Assembly (NCBI RefSeq): GCF_900106555.1
Contig: NZ_FNOE01000016.1
Coordinates: 1-64,000, forward strand
Source: Nitrosomonas oligotropha
Lineage (GTDB): Bacteria; Pseudomonadota; Gammaproteobacteria; Burkholderiales; Nitrosomonadaceae
Direction: 5' to 3'
Length of the DNA: 64,000 bases
A model generated the notes under the pieces. It had not been told where the DNA came from. It saw nothing but the letters and a program-made list of their open reading frames with translations, and searched no databases. The translations under genes and the position numbers were made by a program. Positions 15,602 through 26,954 of this stretch are shown here, in pieces (position 1 is the stretch's first letter; each line of letters begins with the position of its first letter).

Positions 15602-16348
15602 TTAGCAAGCGATAGTTTGCCCGCTAATACCTTTGCTATCCGACCCCATCAAATACAGATAGGTTGCCATTAAATCTTCCGGGCGGCGCATCGTTTGTTT
15701 GACTTCGCCAGGATGCGTCATAATCCGTTGAGGTGAATTCACAATTCCGGGCACGATAGAATTCATGCGTAAATTAGGCAATGTCTCCCATTCATCGGCC
15801 TGTATCTTCATCAAAGCGTGAATCCCTGCGTTGGCTACGGCAAAACCACCCCAATATGCTGAAGGATTCAGCCCGTGCGAATTGGTCGTCATGATCACAC
15901 TCGCATCCGGTGAAGCTTTCAATAATGGCAAGCACGCTTTCGTGACAGCAAAACGCGCAATCAGATTTACCTGTAGCAACGAACGAAACTGCGCAACTGA
16001 TTGATGTTCCAATGGACTTAAACCGGGTAGCAAAGCCGCGTTGTGCAAAATTCCATCCAACCGGCCGAGTTGCTCCACAATCGCTTGCGCCAGTGTGGCA
16101 AAATCTTTGTCCTCGGCTTTTTCGAGATCAAGCGGATAAATAAGCGCTTGCGCTTTACCAAGTGCTTCAATCTCATCATAAACTGCTTCCAGCTTTTTAA
16201 CTTTACGCCCATGCAAAATCACGGTAGCGCCATGATTTGCATACGCCAAAGCTGCCGCACGCCCCAACCCCTGTCCCGCGCCTGTCACCAGAATAACGCG
16301 ATTAAGCAATAAATTTGCAGACGGTGAGTAGTTTTCTATTTTATCCAT
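15602..16348 (-). CDS. YciK-like short-chain dehydrogenase/reductase without the catalytic Tyr-Lys pair
   Basis: A 248-residue Rossmann protein from the ATG at 16348. The NAD(P)-binding motif TGAGQGLGR is at residues 22-30 and the SDR NAA-type motif (HNAALLPGL) is near 102. At the active site the usual W-G-x-Y-x3-K is replaced by W-G-G-F169-x3-N173 (codons TTT and AAC), so both catalytic residues are missing, though Ser157 remains. The fold is clearly SDR of the YciK type, but classic dehydrogenase activity is doubtful. It may bind cofactor for another purpose. It stands alone between tRNA-Leu and groEL. Confidence 0.85.
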   Translation of the reverse strand: MDKIENYSPSANLLLNRVILVTGAGQGLGRAAALAYANHGATVILHGRKVKKLEAVYDEIEALGKAQALIYPLDLEKAEDKDFATLAQAIVEQLGRLDGILHNAALLPGLSPLEHQSVAQFRSLLQVNLIARFAVTKACLPLLKASPDASVIMTTNSHGLNPSAYWGGFAVANAGIHALMKIQADEWETLPNLRMNSIVPGIVNSPQRIMTHPGEVKQTMRRPEDLMATYLYLMGSDSKGISGQTIAC

Positions 16349-16439
16349 ACCGTAGAATTTATCACGACAATATATTTTCTGATAAAAATATAACGCCTGA
16401 TAAGTATCTCTATTCCTCCAATCGAAATTCCATTTGCAT

Positions 16440-16475
16440 AAAAAAACAGACTCCAAAAAATATTGGAGTCTGTTT
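16440..16475 (-). terminator. Rho-independent terminator of groEL
   Basis: ACAGACTCCAA (16446-16456) and TTGGAGTCTGT (16463-16473) make a perfect 11-bp stem with a 6-nt loop, flanked by A-runs that give a U-tract on the minus strand. It lies 40 nt downstream of the groEL stop. Confidence 0.9.
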
Positions 16476-16513
16476 AAGTATCAAAACTCTAGGTTGCGCT
16501 GGAATAGCAACGG

Positions 16514-18181
<1,668 letters not shown>

Positions 18182-18223
18182 TCAACAACATATTGTCTTT
18201 AGTGAATAATTGAACCGGCACAA

Positions 18224-18514
18224 TTAGCCTTCAATTACACCCATAATATCTTCTTCGCGCATGACCAAAAGTTCTTCACCTTGAACTTTGACAGACTGTC
18301 CGGCGTATTTTCCAAACAATACTTTATCGCCCACTTTAACTTCCAATGGACGCACTTTTCCATCATCGCCGACTTTTCCTTTTCCTATGGCGAGAATCTC
18401 ACCTTGATCTGGTTTTTCCGCAGCACTGTCCGGAATAACAATACCTGAAGCGGTTTTGCGTTCATCTTCCAATCGCTTGACAATCACACGATCATGCAAA
18501 GGGCGAATTTTCAT
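18224..18514 (-). CDS. groS: Co-chaperonin GroES (10 kDa)
   Basis: Starting at the ATG at 18514 ([20 protein letters not shown]) gives 96 residues, the standard length. The frame is open further upstream, but that part is not GroES. The mobile loop ([20 protein letters not shown]) that docks on GroEL is present. A GGAG-type ribosome site precedes the ATG. It caps the GroEL chamber. Confidence 0.98.
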   Translation of the reverse strand: MKIRPLHDRVIVKRLEDERKTASGIVIPDSAAEKPDQGEILAIGKGKVGDDGKVRPLEVKVGDKVLFGKYAGQSVKVQGEELLVMREEDIMGVIEG

Positions 18515-18620
18515 ACTGTTTTCTCCTGTAAAAATTAAAAAGCCAAAATTTATGAAATACAAAGTATTTCATGTATAAATCTCTAATAAGTCAGATTGCT
18601 GATACGCAAGTGAGATGGTA

Positions 18621-18647
18621 TTAGCACTCATTAACTATGAGTGCTAA
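18621..18647 (-). promoter_or_regulatory. CIRCE operator (HrcA-binding site) of groESL
   Basis: TTAGCACTC (18621-18629), nine bases, then GAGTGCTAA (18639-18647) match the CIRCE consensus exactly. HrcA binds it and represses the groE operon until heat stress. It lies about 110 nt upstream of groES, just downstream of the heat-shock promoter, where it would block transcription. Confidence 0.95.
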
Positions 18648-18648
18648 T

Positions 18649-18676
18649 AATAGGGGCTTTGATTAGGAATTTCAAG
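18649..18676 (-). promoter_or_regulatory. Sigma-32 heat-shock promoter of groESL
   Basis: On the minus strand CTTGAA (18676-18671), 14 nt, then CCCCTATT (18656-18649) is very close to the sigma-32 consensus. It directly abuts CIRCE, so groESL has both positive (sigma-32) and negative (HrcA) heat-shock control, a combination known in betaproteobacteria. Confidence 0.85.
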
Positions 18677-18817
18677 GTCAAGTTACAGGAATATTTTCTA
18701 ACACATTATAATAAATAGAATAAAAATAGATTTTATATAAAGATTCCATCTTCATTTTCTATTTTCTGCAATAACCAATTATGTGAATCGATTAAGGCAT
18801 CGCGGCGTTCCCAGTAT

Positions 18818-19900
18818 TTATTCCGTAATGACTCCACCGCCGAGACATACTCTACTTTCATAAATCACGACCGACTGCCCCGGTGTAATGGCCCATTGCT
18901 GTTGCGCGAAATCGATCTGACAATGATTTTGAGACAATTCCGTGATGGCACAGGGAGCATCAACCTGACGGTAGCGTGTTTTGGCAGCATAAACCCAATT
19001 ACAGTGCGGCTGCTTGCCGCTAATCCAGGTCAGGTCGGTGGCTTTTAGTGATGGACGCAGCAAATCCGGATGATCATGCCCTTGGACTGCAACTAGGACA
19101 TTGCGTGTCATGTCTTTGGCGGATACAAACCACGGCTCATCGCCGCCGTCACGTGTCCCTCCGATTCCCAGTCCCTGCCGTTGCCCGATGGTGTAATACA
19201 TCAGCCCCACATGATGACCGATTACCTTTCCATCCGGCGTTTGGATCTCTCCCGGTTCATGCGGAAGATAGCGATTGAGAAATTCCCGGAAAGGGCGTTC
19301 GCCGATGAAGCAAATACCGGTACTGTCTTTTTTGGAAAAATTGGGTAAATTCAATTCTTTGGCGATCTTGCGTACCTCACGCTTATACAGATGCCCGATC
19401 GGAAATAAGGTATTGGCCAGTTGTGTTTGATTGAGGCGATACAAAAAATAACTTTGATCTTTAGTCCCGTCTTCGCCTTTCAATAACTGAAATACGCCAT
19501 TAACCTCACGTACCTGCGCATAGTGGCCTGTCGCAATATAATCTGCCCCCAGTTTATGCGCATAATCCAGAAAAGCCTTGAATTTGATTTCGGCGTTACA
19601 CAGCACATCGGGATTGGGCGTCCGTCCTGCTTGATACTCGGCCAGAAAATGGGAAAAAACCCGGTCTTTGTATTCAGCAGAAAAATTGACTACTTCAATC
19701 GGAATATCTATGACATCCGCAACCGATACTGCATCGAGAAAATCCTGACGGGCAGAACAATATTCATCGGTATCATCGTCCTCCCAGTTTTTCATGAACA
19801 AACCGACGACATCGTAGCCCTGCTGTTTCAGCAAGTAGGCCGCCACAGACGAGTCAACACCGCCGGACATGCCAATGACAACACGGTGCTTTTTACTCAT
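18818..19900 (-). CDS. mnmA: tRNA 2-thiouridine synthesizing enzyme MnmA
   Basis: A 360-residue protein that inserts sulfur at U34 of tRNA-Lys, -Glu and -Gln. It has the PP-loop SGGVDSS near residue 13, the KNWEDDD segment near 38, and the catalytic cysteines in [12 protein letters not shown] near 100 and TGICFIGER near 198. The length is normal. It overlaps the upstream Nudix gene by 8 nt, so the pair is co-transcribed. Confidence 0.97.
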   Translation of the reverse strand: MSKKHRVVIGMSGGVDSSVAAYLLKQQGYDVVGLFMKNWEDDDTDEYCSARQDFLDAVSVADVIDIPIEVVNFSAEYKDRVFSHFLAEYQAGRTPNPDVLCNAEIKFKAFLDYAHKLGADYIATGHYAQVREVNGVFQLLKGEDGTKDQSYFLYRLNQTQLANTLFPIGHLYKREVRKIAKELNLPNFSKKDSTGICFIGERPFREFLNRYLPHEPGEIQTPDGKVIGHHVGLMYYTIGQRQGLGIGGTRDGGDEPWFVSAKDMTRNVLVAVQGHDHPDLLRPSLKATDLTWISGKQPHCNWVYAAKTRYRQVDAPCAITELSQNHCQIDFAQQQWAITPGQSVVIYESRVCLGGGVITE

Positions 19901-20348
19901 AGTGTGTCAGCAGCTCCAACGGATAGCGTTTGCCCGCCAAATGGTCACGAATACACTGCATCACCAGCGGGCTGCGATGCTGCTGGATCATTTGATTCAC
20001 TTCATCCAGACTATACCAAGAGGCTTGCAAAATGCCCGTATCCAGCGCACGTTCGGGATCGTGATGCGTCACATGACCGCCAAATGCGAAACGGATATAC
20101 GTGGTATCGACGCGGTGCGAGTGCCACTGATAAATGCCCACCAGATATTCGGGAACAAAGGTATACGCGGTTTCCTCCAGCGTTTCCCGTATGGCGCCTT
20201 GAACAATGGATTCCCCCGGATCCAAATGCCCTGCCGGTTGATTTAAAAATAAACCGGCGCCGGCTTCAGGTTCTTCCTCAACCAGCAAGTATTTACCATC
20301 GTGTTCAACAACGGCTGCGACCGTCACATTGGGTTTCCAGATCATCAT
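19893..20348 (-). CDS. NudJ-like Nudix hydrolase
   Basis: The 151-residue protein contains the Nudix box [20 protein letters not shown] near residues 41-60, with all metal-binding Glu residues. The family cleaves nucleoside diphosphate linkages. Its sequence and place ahead of mnmA match NudJ (YmfB), known to act on thiamine precursors and other phosphates, but the substrate here is inferred. It has a stop overlapping the mnmA start. Confidence 0.88.
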   Translation of the reverse strand: MMIWKPNVTVAAVVEHDGKYLLVEEEPEAGAGLFLNQPAGHLDPGESIVQGAIRETLEETAYTFVPEYLVGIYQWHSHRVDTTYIRFAFGGHVTHHDPERALDTGILQASWYSLDEVNQMIQQHRSPLVMQCIRDHLAGKRYPLELLTHYE

Positions 20349-20450
20349 TTTGGGTATATAGAATTAGTGTGTGCGATATCAAGCGAACGATATGCTCTGT
20401 AAGTATAAATACTGCGTATTATCGCATTGCCACTCTGGAATCTGGTGGAA

Positions 20451-22385
20451 TCAGGCAGAATTTTTACCATCCTGCTGCTGAGATAACTGAATGGAGGAAA
20501 ACTGCTGCAATATTTTGTCCAGTTGCGCAACGTCAAACGGCTTACTGAGATGCCCATCCATCCCGGCGGCAAAACATTCTTGTTTGATGTGATCCAGCGC
20601 ATGGGCTGTCAAGGCCACGATGGGCACTGGCGATAAATTTTTTTTCTGTTCAAGCGCGCGTATTTGCCGCGTCGCTTCAAATCCATCCATAACGGGCATA
20701 TTACAGTCCATCAAAATCAAATCAAAGCGCCGGGAAGAAAAAGCATCAATTGCTTCCAAACCATTATTGACCAGCGTCACTTCACAATTTAGACGCTCCA
20801 GCATTGCTTTACTGACTAACTGATTAACATCGTTATCTTCAACCACCAAAATACAGGGACGATTTTCAGTCACCGTTTTGGACTGCATTTGCGGCAATTG
20901 ACTTGGTTTCGTTATTGCGGCACCGGCAATTTCATACCGCAACGGCAGGCGTGCGCAGAATCTGGAACCCACACCAACTTGACTGGATACCGTAATGGAG
21001 CCGCCCATCAGCGATAACAAGCTGCGGGTGATGGCAAGACCGAGCCCGGTGCCGCGAATATGCTGCGTAGCTTCGCCAACTTGCGAAAACTCCTGGAACA
21101 AACATGCCTGATGCTCGGTGGAAATACCAATCCCAGTATCCGTTACCGTTAGTTCCAGCTCAATACCGCTGCGATCCGCAATCTCGGTGCAACTTATCAA
21201 TAGCTTAACTTCGCCTTGCTGAGTAAACTTGAATGCATTGCCAAGCAAATTAAATAAAATTTGCTTGATCCGGTCCGGATCGCCAATCAAATGATGGGAT
21301 GGACTGCACTCGAAACTGACTGTGAAATTTAACGAGGTTTCTTTTGCTTTGGTGTGAAATAATGCATGAACTTCATTAATCAACTCCGGCAAATCAAACG
21401 AACGATTCACGATACTCAGTTTGTGCGCCTCTATTTTTGCAAAATCAAGAATATCATCAATAATCCGCAACAGAGTCCGGCCGGAATTACGGATTACATT
21501 CAAATGATTGACTTGCTCCGGGTTTAGCTGGGTCGTTGCGAGTATCTCCGTCATACCTAACACACCATTCATCGGTGTGCGAATCTCGTGACTCATCGCG
21601 GCTAGAAAAGCCGATTTCGCTCTGTTGGCATTCTCCGCTTGCAGTCGCGCTTGCTCCAAATCCACTGCTTGTTTCTCCAATTGAACCGTCTGCTGCCGTG
21701 CAATCCAGTAATTTTCATGCTGCAACTTACCGTTGTGCACGGAAAAAATAAAATAAGCCAGTCCGATGATCAGCATTACCCAGCTGCTATCATCGGGAAT
21801 ATATAACACGAGACTGATCAAGCTCGGTGCATAAACCAGCAGTGCAAAAACAAGCATGACGCGGATGCGCGGTGAAGTCGCTGCGATACCCCCGGCAATA
21901 AAACCCACCGTAGAAATAACCGCCAGGATCGCTCCGTTATCGATAGCATTAATCGATAGAAAAATCCAACTTAGGAAAACACCCCAAGTAAACGAGGTAG
22001 CAATATAAATCGCTGAAATTGACCATTCAATACGGGACTGACTGCTTAAATGTAAACCGGTTACCTGTTTATAAATGATTAAACGCAGTATGGCTAAAGC
22101 CAGAAAAATCATCACGAAAACGACGCTATATGGCTGTGCGGCAAGTACAGGTGATGTCAATATAATGGCACTGCAACATAGCACATAAAACATTCCCCCC
22201 CACCGCATGCGCCCTGCCATATCCTGATTGGTGCTGATACGTACCCGCTCAAGACTTGCCACTTCCGGATCCGACCAGAAACTTTTGTTATGCTTCAAAA
22301 TGCGTTTATTCCTACGTCCAATTGACATCGACTCCACGATATTGCTATTGATAAGGAGTTCAGAAATCAGAAAATTCAATATCAA
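20451..22385 (-). CDS. Hybrid sensor histidine kinase with N-terminal membrane domain
   Basis: The 644-residue protein (or 625 from an inner ATG at 22328) begins with about six transmembrane helices (residues 62-217). A coiled linker, HisKA with phospho-His in [11 protein letters not shown] near 266, HATPase_c with [16 protein letters not shown] and GTGLGLAI, and a C-terminal receiver with the phospho-Asp in [13 protein letters not shown] near 563 follow. There is no HPt domain, so a separate phosphotransfer partner is expected. No periplasmic sensor domain is evident. The signal is unknown, and no cognate regulator lies next to it. Confidence 0.92.
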   Translation of the reverse strand: MILNFLISELLINSNIVESMSIGRRNKRILKHNKSFWSDPEVASLERVRISTNQDMAGRMRWGGMFYVLCCSAIILTSPVLAAQPYSVVFVMIFLALAILRLIIYKQVTGLHLSSQSRIEWSISAIYIATSFTWGVFLSWIFLSINAIDNGAILAVISTVGFIAGGIAATSPRIRVMLVFALLVYAPSLISLVLYIPDDSSWVMLIIGLAYFIFSVHNGKLQHENYWIARQQTVQLEKQAVDLEQARLQAENANRAKSAFLAAMSHEIRTPMNGVLGMTEILATTQLNPEQVNHLNVIRNSGRTLLRIIDDILDFAKIEAHKLSIVNRSFDLPELINEVHALFHTKAKETSLNFTVSFECSPSHHLIGDPDRIKQILFNLLGNAFKFTQQGEVKLLISCTEIADRSGIELELTVTDTGIGISTEHQACLFQEFSQVGEATQHIRGTGLGLAITRSLLSLMGGSITVSSQVGVGSRFCARLPLRYEIAGAAITKPSQLPQMQSKTVTENRPCILVVEDNDVNQLVSKAMLERLNCEVTLVNNGLEAIDAFSSRRFDLILMDCNMPVMDGFEATRQIRALEQKKNLSPVPIVALTAHALDHIKQECFAAGMDGHLSKPFDVAQLDKILQQFSSIQLSQQQDGKNSA

Positions 22386-22544
22386 TTCATAAAATTAAAA
22401 TGAAGCGATAAGACAAATATGAAAATGATCATCATAAAGAATAAATTAGTTTAGTTCCATCGGGAGCTTAATTTATTCGTCATTAAGCACATAGAAACTA
22501 GCCAAAAAGGACACTAATCGGTATGATGCGACCTGCAAGTCAAT

Positions 22545-22634
22545 GGAGGTGTGGCCGAGCGGTTTAAGGCAGCAGTCTTGAAAACTGCCGTAGGGGTGAC
22601 TCTACCGTGAGTTCGAATCTCACCGCCTCCGCCA
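22545..22634 (+). tRNA. tRNA-Ser, anticodon TGA, CCA encoded
   Basis: It starts GGAGGTGTGGCCGAGCGG and has anticodon stem-loop GCAGTCTTGAAAACTGC (anticodon TGA), a long variable arm, T-arm GTGAGTTCGAATCTCAC and ends CGCCTCCGCCA. The acceptor stem pairs with one G-T wobble. It is next to the integrase of a genomic island. tRNA-Ser genes are common island targets, but I see no second copy of its 3' end. Confidence 0.95.
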
Positions 22635-22745
22635 GGAACCCGTTTTACACCATCCAAAGACATACATGAAACCCGCATAAATACTGGAGTTTTGCGGGTT
22701 TTTTGTTTTGTATCGTACACCCTCATCTATTGCAATCCACTATAT

Positions 22746-22884
22746 TTTGTTGGTATATTTAGAGCAAAAGTACCAACACACAAGAAAATATACCAACAAT
22801 ACTGATTTTTCCCATGAGAATCAAGCGCGTTTTGTTGGTATTGACTTGGTGAATATACCAACATTCAAAAGAAATATACCAACA
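22746..22884. repeat. Six TTGGTA/TACCAA elements ahead of the integrase (arm-type sites)
   Basis: The octamer TGTTGGTA or its complement TACCAACA occurs at 22748-22755, 22771-22778, 22791-22798, 22833-22840, 22856-22863 and 22877-22884, in both orientations, ending 10 nt before the integrase start. Two more copies lie at 30573-30597 at the other end. Such clusters are typical arm-type binding sites for tyrosine integrases and may also let the integrase regulate itself. Confidence 0.7.
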
Positions 22885-22894
22885 TTGCGATGCT

Positions 22895-24163
22895 ATGAAA
22901 CTTACCGATACAGCGATAAGGAAAGCAAAACCGCAATCTGCGCCGTACAGGATGGCAGACGGCGACGGAATGTATATTGAGATAACACCCAGCGGTTCCA
23001 AATACTGGCGCATGGCTTACCGCTTCTCTGGCAAGCAAAAAACGTTAGCACTTGGTGTGTATCCTGACGTAACCTTAGCCGATGCACGCGAGCGGCGCGC
23101 TGAAGCAAGAAAACTGCTTACCAATGGCACCGATCCAGGCGCAGTAAAGCAAACTCAAAAAAGGCAATCCAAGATTGCGGCGGCGAATTCGTTTGAATTG
23201 ATAGCGCGCGAATTTCATAAATTAAAAACGCCTACATGGTCAGCCAGTCACGCAGCGGATTGGATAAAAACTCTTGAACGTGAAATCTTCCCCAAATTTG
23301 GCGATTCACCTGTAGCCGAAATTGACGCGCCTGACGTATTGGACGCAATACGGACAATCGAAGGACGTGGAGCGTATGAAGTAGCTTCAAGGGTATTGCA
23401 AAGAGTGCGGGCGGTGTGTGCTTATGCAATCGCAACCGGACGGGCACGGCATAACCCGGCATCAGAAATCAAAGGCGCACTTGCACCGCAACCCAAAGTG
23501 AAGCACTTCGCGGCGTTGACTGAAAAAGAATTGCCGGACTTCTTGCGCGCGGTAGCAGCATACCCATGCTATCCACTCACCAAATCGGCTACACGTTTAT
23601 TAATGCTAACATTTGTCCGCACTGGCGAGGTAAGAGGCGCGAAATGGTGCGAGTTCGATCTTGACGCTAAGTTATGGACAATACCGGCGGAACGCATGAA
23701 AGCACGCGAACCGCATATCGTACCGTTATCGCGTCAAGCAATAGAAACCATAATGGAACTGCGCCAGCTAACCGGGCATGATGAGCATTTATTCCCCAGC
23801 CGCACCGGCAACGGCAAAACAATCAGCGAGAACACTGTATTAAAGGTCATAGAACGTCTTGGCTACAAAGGCCGCATGACCGGGCATGGTTTCCGCACCA
23901 TCGCTTCTACATACCTTAACAGCGTAGGCATGATCCGGCCTGACATAATCGAGGCGCAGTTAGCCCATACAGACGGCAACGCAACACGGGCGGCATACAA
24001 TCGAGCTGATTACATGGAGTATCGCACCGCCATGATGCAATTTTGGGCAGATACATTGGATGCTATGCAGACAGGTGAGAGATTGCCGAAGTGGGCTGAT
24101 TACGAACCGCACAACTTAGATTACCGGGCGGCGCAGGTGATACCGATGCGCGCCAAGTTGTAG
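22895..24163 (+). CDS. P4-type tyrosine integrase (DUF4102 N-terminus)
   Basis: A 422-residue recombinase. The N-terminal DUF4102-type arm-binding domain begins MKLTDTAIRKAKPQSAPYRM and includes KQKTLALGVYPDVTLADAR. A SAM-like core-binding domain follows. The catalytic domain shows Arg in FVRTGEVRGAKW near 245, His-x-x-Arg in GHGFRTIA near 328, and the Tyr region near 366-376 (AYNRADYMEYR). It integrates the element by site-specific recombination, probably beside tRNA-Ser. Confidence 0.95.
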   Translation: MKLTDTAIRKAKPQSAPYRMADGDGMYIEITPSGSKYWRMAYRFSGKQKTLALGVYPDVTLADARERRAEARKLLTNGTDPGAVKQTQKRQSKIAAANSFELIAREFHKLKTPTWSASHAADWIKTLEREIFPKFGDSPVAEIDAPDVLDAIRTIEGRGAYEVASRVLQRVRAVCAYAIATGRARHNPASEIKGALAPQPKVKHFAALTEKELPDFLRAVAAYPCYPLTKSATRLLMLTFVRTGEVRGAKWCEFDLDAKLWTIPAERMKAREPHIVPLSRQAIETIMELRQLTGHDEHLFPSRTGNGKTISENTVLKVIERLGYKGRMTGHGFRTIASTYLNSVGMIRPDIIEAQLAHTDGNATRAAYNRADYMEYRTAMMQFWADTLDAMQTGERLPKWADYEPHNLDYRAAQVIPMRAKL

Positions 24164-24270
24164 AGCAACACCGCCCCTGACGGAATTCAGGCAAAAAAAG
24201 CGGGGTTATCAAGTGTTAACGCACCTGGAACCCCTAACCACAACATAACACTTTAAAGGAGTGTCATATC

Positions 24271-24579
24271 ATGGCTACTGAAAATTCTACAGTACAAGAA
24301 GGCAACACAACACCCAAACCAAAAACACGTCGCAAATCAGCAATAAATCTAAAAGTAGTTGCAAATATAGTTCATATAACGCCAGAACGCAGAAAGGCAT
24401 TTGCAGATCATGAGTGGCATGAAGCCACGAAAGCGTTCATTTTATCGCTATCAGATCACGAAAAAGATATATGCAGAAAAGCCATGCTGCTTGTTCAAAA
24501 CGGTCCTGTACGCAGAGAGCGGCTTTATGATTGCAAAGTGATTACTTTCCCAATCCAGAACAAAATACTCTCAGTTTAG
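24271..24579 (+). CDS. Island hypothetical protein (102 aa)
   Basis: A strong AAGGAG ribosome site lies 8 nt before the ATG. The protein has a Thr/Lys-rich start (TPKPKTRRKSAINLKVV) and then a helical region (AFADHEWHEATKAFILSLSD). The upstream gap holds inverted repeats (AAGTGTTA with TAACACTT; GGGGTT with AACCCC) that may be regulatory. No family is recognised. Position right after the integrase is typical of small island regulators. Confidence 0.55.
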   Translation: MATENSTVQEGNTTPKPKTRRKSAINLKVVANIVHITPERRKAFADHEWHEATKAFILSLSDHEKDICRKAMLLVQNGPVRRERLYDCKVITFPIQNKILSV

Positions 24580-24700
24580 GAGGTTCAAAGTAGTTAAGTA
24601 AGGCTTAAAAGTTTTGCCACCCCCTAGCTTTGATCAGGCAAAAAGCGGAGACCTTCACCGCCTGGGGTGGTACTTCATGAAGGCAAGTCAAGGGGTGCGC

Positions 24701-25486
24701 ATGGACAATTTCGGCAATTACTTAACCATAAAACAAGCCAAGAATTTTCTTAGCGAAAGAATCAACAGCAAAGTAAGCAAGCTGAATTTGCTAGAGATGG
24801 CGGCGCGTGGAGACATTCGATTGTGTGCTTGGTTTGATGGTATCGTTGCGGAGTTTAAAAGACACTATCCTGACCCCATACGAGCCGGTGTTTTTCAGGT
24901 CAAATTAAAATGTTATGTACGCATACCAGAGCATGCAATCAGTCCCATTAGCAATACTTTTTCATTTGAATCAATCGAGCCGGTAGAAGTAATTCATCCA
25001 TATGAAACCTATCGCGCGCCCAAAGAGTATCAATTACCAAACAACCAGCCACTACCAGGAGTAGAACCAGATCATTTTTGGGCAGCATACAGCGGGAATG
25101 CTGGGACTGGCGAAAAAATCAAATGCGTTAAGTATGAAATTAATTCCACTGAAGCTGTAACTCCCAAAGAGGATTTGCTTAATTTAATTGAAAAGAACAA
25201 AAACACAGGACAATCGGAGCCACAAGTTACCAAGTCAGAAAACATAAAACCATGGCTTGAGCCAGATCCCAAAGACCCCAAACCAGCGCAAGACTGGTAC
25301 ACACCAGCGCGTTATTTTGCGCGCCAACTTGTCAGAGAAGATTCAACATTGCTAATTAAGCGAAAATTGTTAGCGCAAAAGGTCGCTCAATCATTAAGCA
25401 ATGTAAATATTTATAAGCGTGGCAAAAAATTGCCTCTTAGTTACACAACGATATTAAAATCATTTTCAAACGTATCTTTAGGGTAA
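24701..25486 (+). CDS. Island hypothetical protein (261 aa)
   Basis: The start at 24701 (MDNFGNYLTIKQAKNFLSER) is chosen for the AGGGG ribosome site 7 nt upstream; the frame is open earlier to a TTG at 24614. The first 70 residues look like a helical DNA-binding module (TIKQAKNFLSERI). The middle is Pro-rich, and a basic helical end follows (ARYFARQLVREDSTLLIKRK). No catalytic motif or membrane segment is visible. Perhaps an accessory or regulatory island protein; function unknown. Confidence 0.6.
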   Translation: MDNFGNYLTIKQAKNFLSERINSKVSKLNLLEMAARGDIRLCAWFDGIVAEFKRHYPDPIRAGVFQVKLKCYVRIPEHAISPISNTFSFESIEPVEVIHPYETYRAPKEYQLPNNQPLPGVEPDHFWAAYSGNAGTGEKIKCVKYEINSTEAVTPKEDLLNLIEKNKNTGQSEPQVTKSENIKPWLEPDPKDPKPAQDWYTPARYFARQLVREDSTLLIKRKLLAQKVAQSLSNVNIYKRGKKLPLSYTTILKSFSNVSLG

Positions 25487-25551
25487 AACTCTCAAACTTC
25501 CACCAGAAGTTTTTCCATTAAATTCATCCAACGTCAATAATGACAAGGCAT

Positions 25552-25570
25552 TCCGTGAAACTTTCACGGA
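25552..25570. promoter_or_regulatory. Perfect 19-bp palindrome upstream of the AlpA-like regulator
   Basis: TCCGTGAAA-C-TTTCACGGA is a perfect palindrome with 9-bp arms, in the 170-bp gap before the AlpA-like gene. It looks like an operator for a dimeric regulator, perhaps of the island itself. No T-run follows, so it is not a terminator. Confidence 0.6.
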
Positions 25571-25656
25571 CTGTTGCAAGATTCTAATGCGCATTCATAG
25601 TACGACCAATCCAATGCTGTTTATTTGGATTTGTTCAAACTCTATAGGACGCAAAA

Positions 25657-25857
25657 ATGACAATCGATATTTCATCAACCGGATTTAGCCGTGAAAAAGT
25701 AATTCTGCAAATTATTCCAATTTCACACTCCACATTGTGGAATCACGTAAAAAATGGAAAATTTCCAAAACCCATAAAACTTTCTGAAAACGTCACCGCA
25801 TGGCGCAATGCGGATATTTTGGAATGGATGGATAAAAAAGTTGGAGGTGCGCAATGA
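25657..25857 (+). CDS. AlpA-family HTH regulator
   Basis: A 66-residue protein typical of AlpA/phage excisionase-like regulators: KVILQIIPISHSTLWNHVKN (HTH), GKFPKPIKLSENVTAWRNAD and ILEWMDKKV. The F-P-x-P-x-K-L-x-x-x-x-x-A-W pattern is diagnostic for the family. AlpA proteins activate integrase or excision genes of P4-like islands. It overlaps the next gene by 4 nt. Confidence 0.9.
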   Translation: MTIDISSTGFSREKVILQIIPISHSTLWNHVKNGKFPKPIKLSENVTAWRNADILEWMDKKVGGAQ

Positions 25858-26420
25858 ATAACACCTTAACAACCGTACGAACCCAGCACGCTGAATTACT
25901 CACACGCCGCGCCAAGTTCGATCAAAAAAAGCGCGATTGCGAAAGTCTAGTAGCCAGCATTACTTCAAAACTTTCTGGATTAGAGCAAGCGCATTCAATA
26001 CTGGAAAAAAGGTATCTAGCTGATGAAGCCAATCTGGCACAGGTAACCGCATCAAGAAATGAAATTGAAGCGAAACGCGTAGAACTATCGGAAGCCGAGC
26101 GCTTGGCCAGTTTAGCCGCTGAAGCGATCCGGGAAATTGATCAGCAGATTCTACAAGCGGAACTGGCAACGACAGCAGCGCGGCGGGAGTTTTGCGTAAA
26201 ACGGAGTAACGATCTGCTTAACGAAATTAAGACGGACGCAAAACTGAGGGCAAGAATAATCGAAGCGATGGCAGCGCGTGCGGCATCCGGTTCCGGCGGA
26301 TATACGTTCAGTGTCGCATATTTTGCTCAACACCATTTTTCAGCAATTTTTCCGGAAATCTCAGAGACTGAAGTGCGTGCGGCGGTCGATCAATTCACAA
26401 AATCTAACGACTTGGATTGA
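25854..26420 (+). CDS. Island coiled-coil protein (188 aa)
   Basis: The start overlaps the AlpA-like stop by 4 nt (ATGA). Residues 1-120 are a long predicted coiled coil (RRAKFDQKKRDCESLVASIT onward, rich in Glu, Lys, Ala and Leu). The C-terminal 60 residues are a small domain with GSGGYTFSVAYFAQHHF. No enzyme motif is seen. Such proteins follow AlpA-like genes in betaproteobacterial islands; role unknown. Confidence 0.65.
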   Translation: MNNTLTTVRTQHAELLTRRAKFDQKKRDCESLVASITSKLSGLEQAHSILEKRYLADEANLAQVTASRNEIEAKRVELSEAERLASLAAEAIREIDQQILQAELATTAARREFCVKRSNDLLNEIKTDAKLRARIIEAMAARAASGSGGYTFSVAYFAQHHFSAIFPEISETEVRAAVDQFTKSNDLD

Positions 26421-26488
26421 GCTAAACAAAAAGCCCGGTATAGGCCGGGCGCTTTTGACACAACAAACAAGCTTTGGAGTTTTTCGAG

Positions 26489-26954
26489 ATGAATCTTAAC
26501 ACAAAATCACTGCATTTTAACGACAAATTAACGGAAGTTACCAGCCGATTAAAAGGCATAATCAAACGGCATAACGGCGGGTTTTTGGCTTATTGCCCTT
26601 CGCACAATGACCGGAAAGGCCGAAGTTTAGCGGTGAGCATTGGACGTGAAAATCAAGTGCTGATGCACTGTTTTGCCGGTTGTGACATTCACGAGATCAC
26701 GGCGGCAATCGGTTTGAATCAGGGTGATTTATTCCCAAAATCAGACCGGCAAACTTACGATCCGCAAATCCGATCATTTTTTAGCGAATGGCAAATACTG
26801 ACTGCGCTTCAGCACGATAGTGTTGTCGTGCTACTGGCCGCCCCGCTGGATGTTGACCGGTAAGCCACTGCCTGAGTCTGACACTGATTTTTTATCGAAA
26901 GCAGTTATCAGGATTGATGAAGCTGTCAGATATTCCAGGAGGGGTGCGCAATGA
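26489..26954 (+). pseudogene. Frameshifted CHC2-type zinc-finger (primase-like) protein
   Basis: The ATG at 26489 opens a frame to 26863 containing the zinc finger C-P-x-H (AYCPSHNDRKGRSLAVS) and MHCFAGCDIHEITAAIGL, as in primase-helicase proteins of phages and islands. The frame stops early after LLAAPLDVDR. One base on, the reading GKPLPESDTDFLSKAVIRID continues to a TGA at 26952-26954 that overlaps the next ATG by 4 nt, as expected for the original end. An indel near the CCCC run at about 26840 explains this. The N-terminal finger may still be made. Confidence 0.7.

Noticed and set aside
22439..22478. Inverted repeat GAATAAATTA with TAATTTATTC before tRNA-Ser
   Set aside because: AT-only arms with no T-run; likely by chance in an AT-rich gap, so not listed as a feature.
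22746..22884. Iterons of a plasmid-type replication origin
   Set aside because: The octamers occur in both orientations with irregular spacing beside an integrase and recur at the other element end, which fits arm-type integrase sites better.
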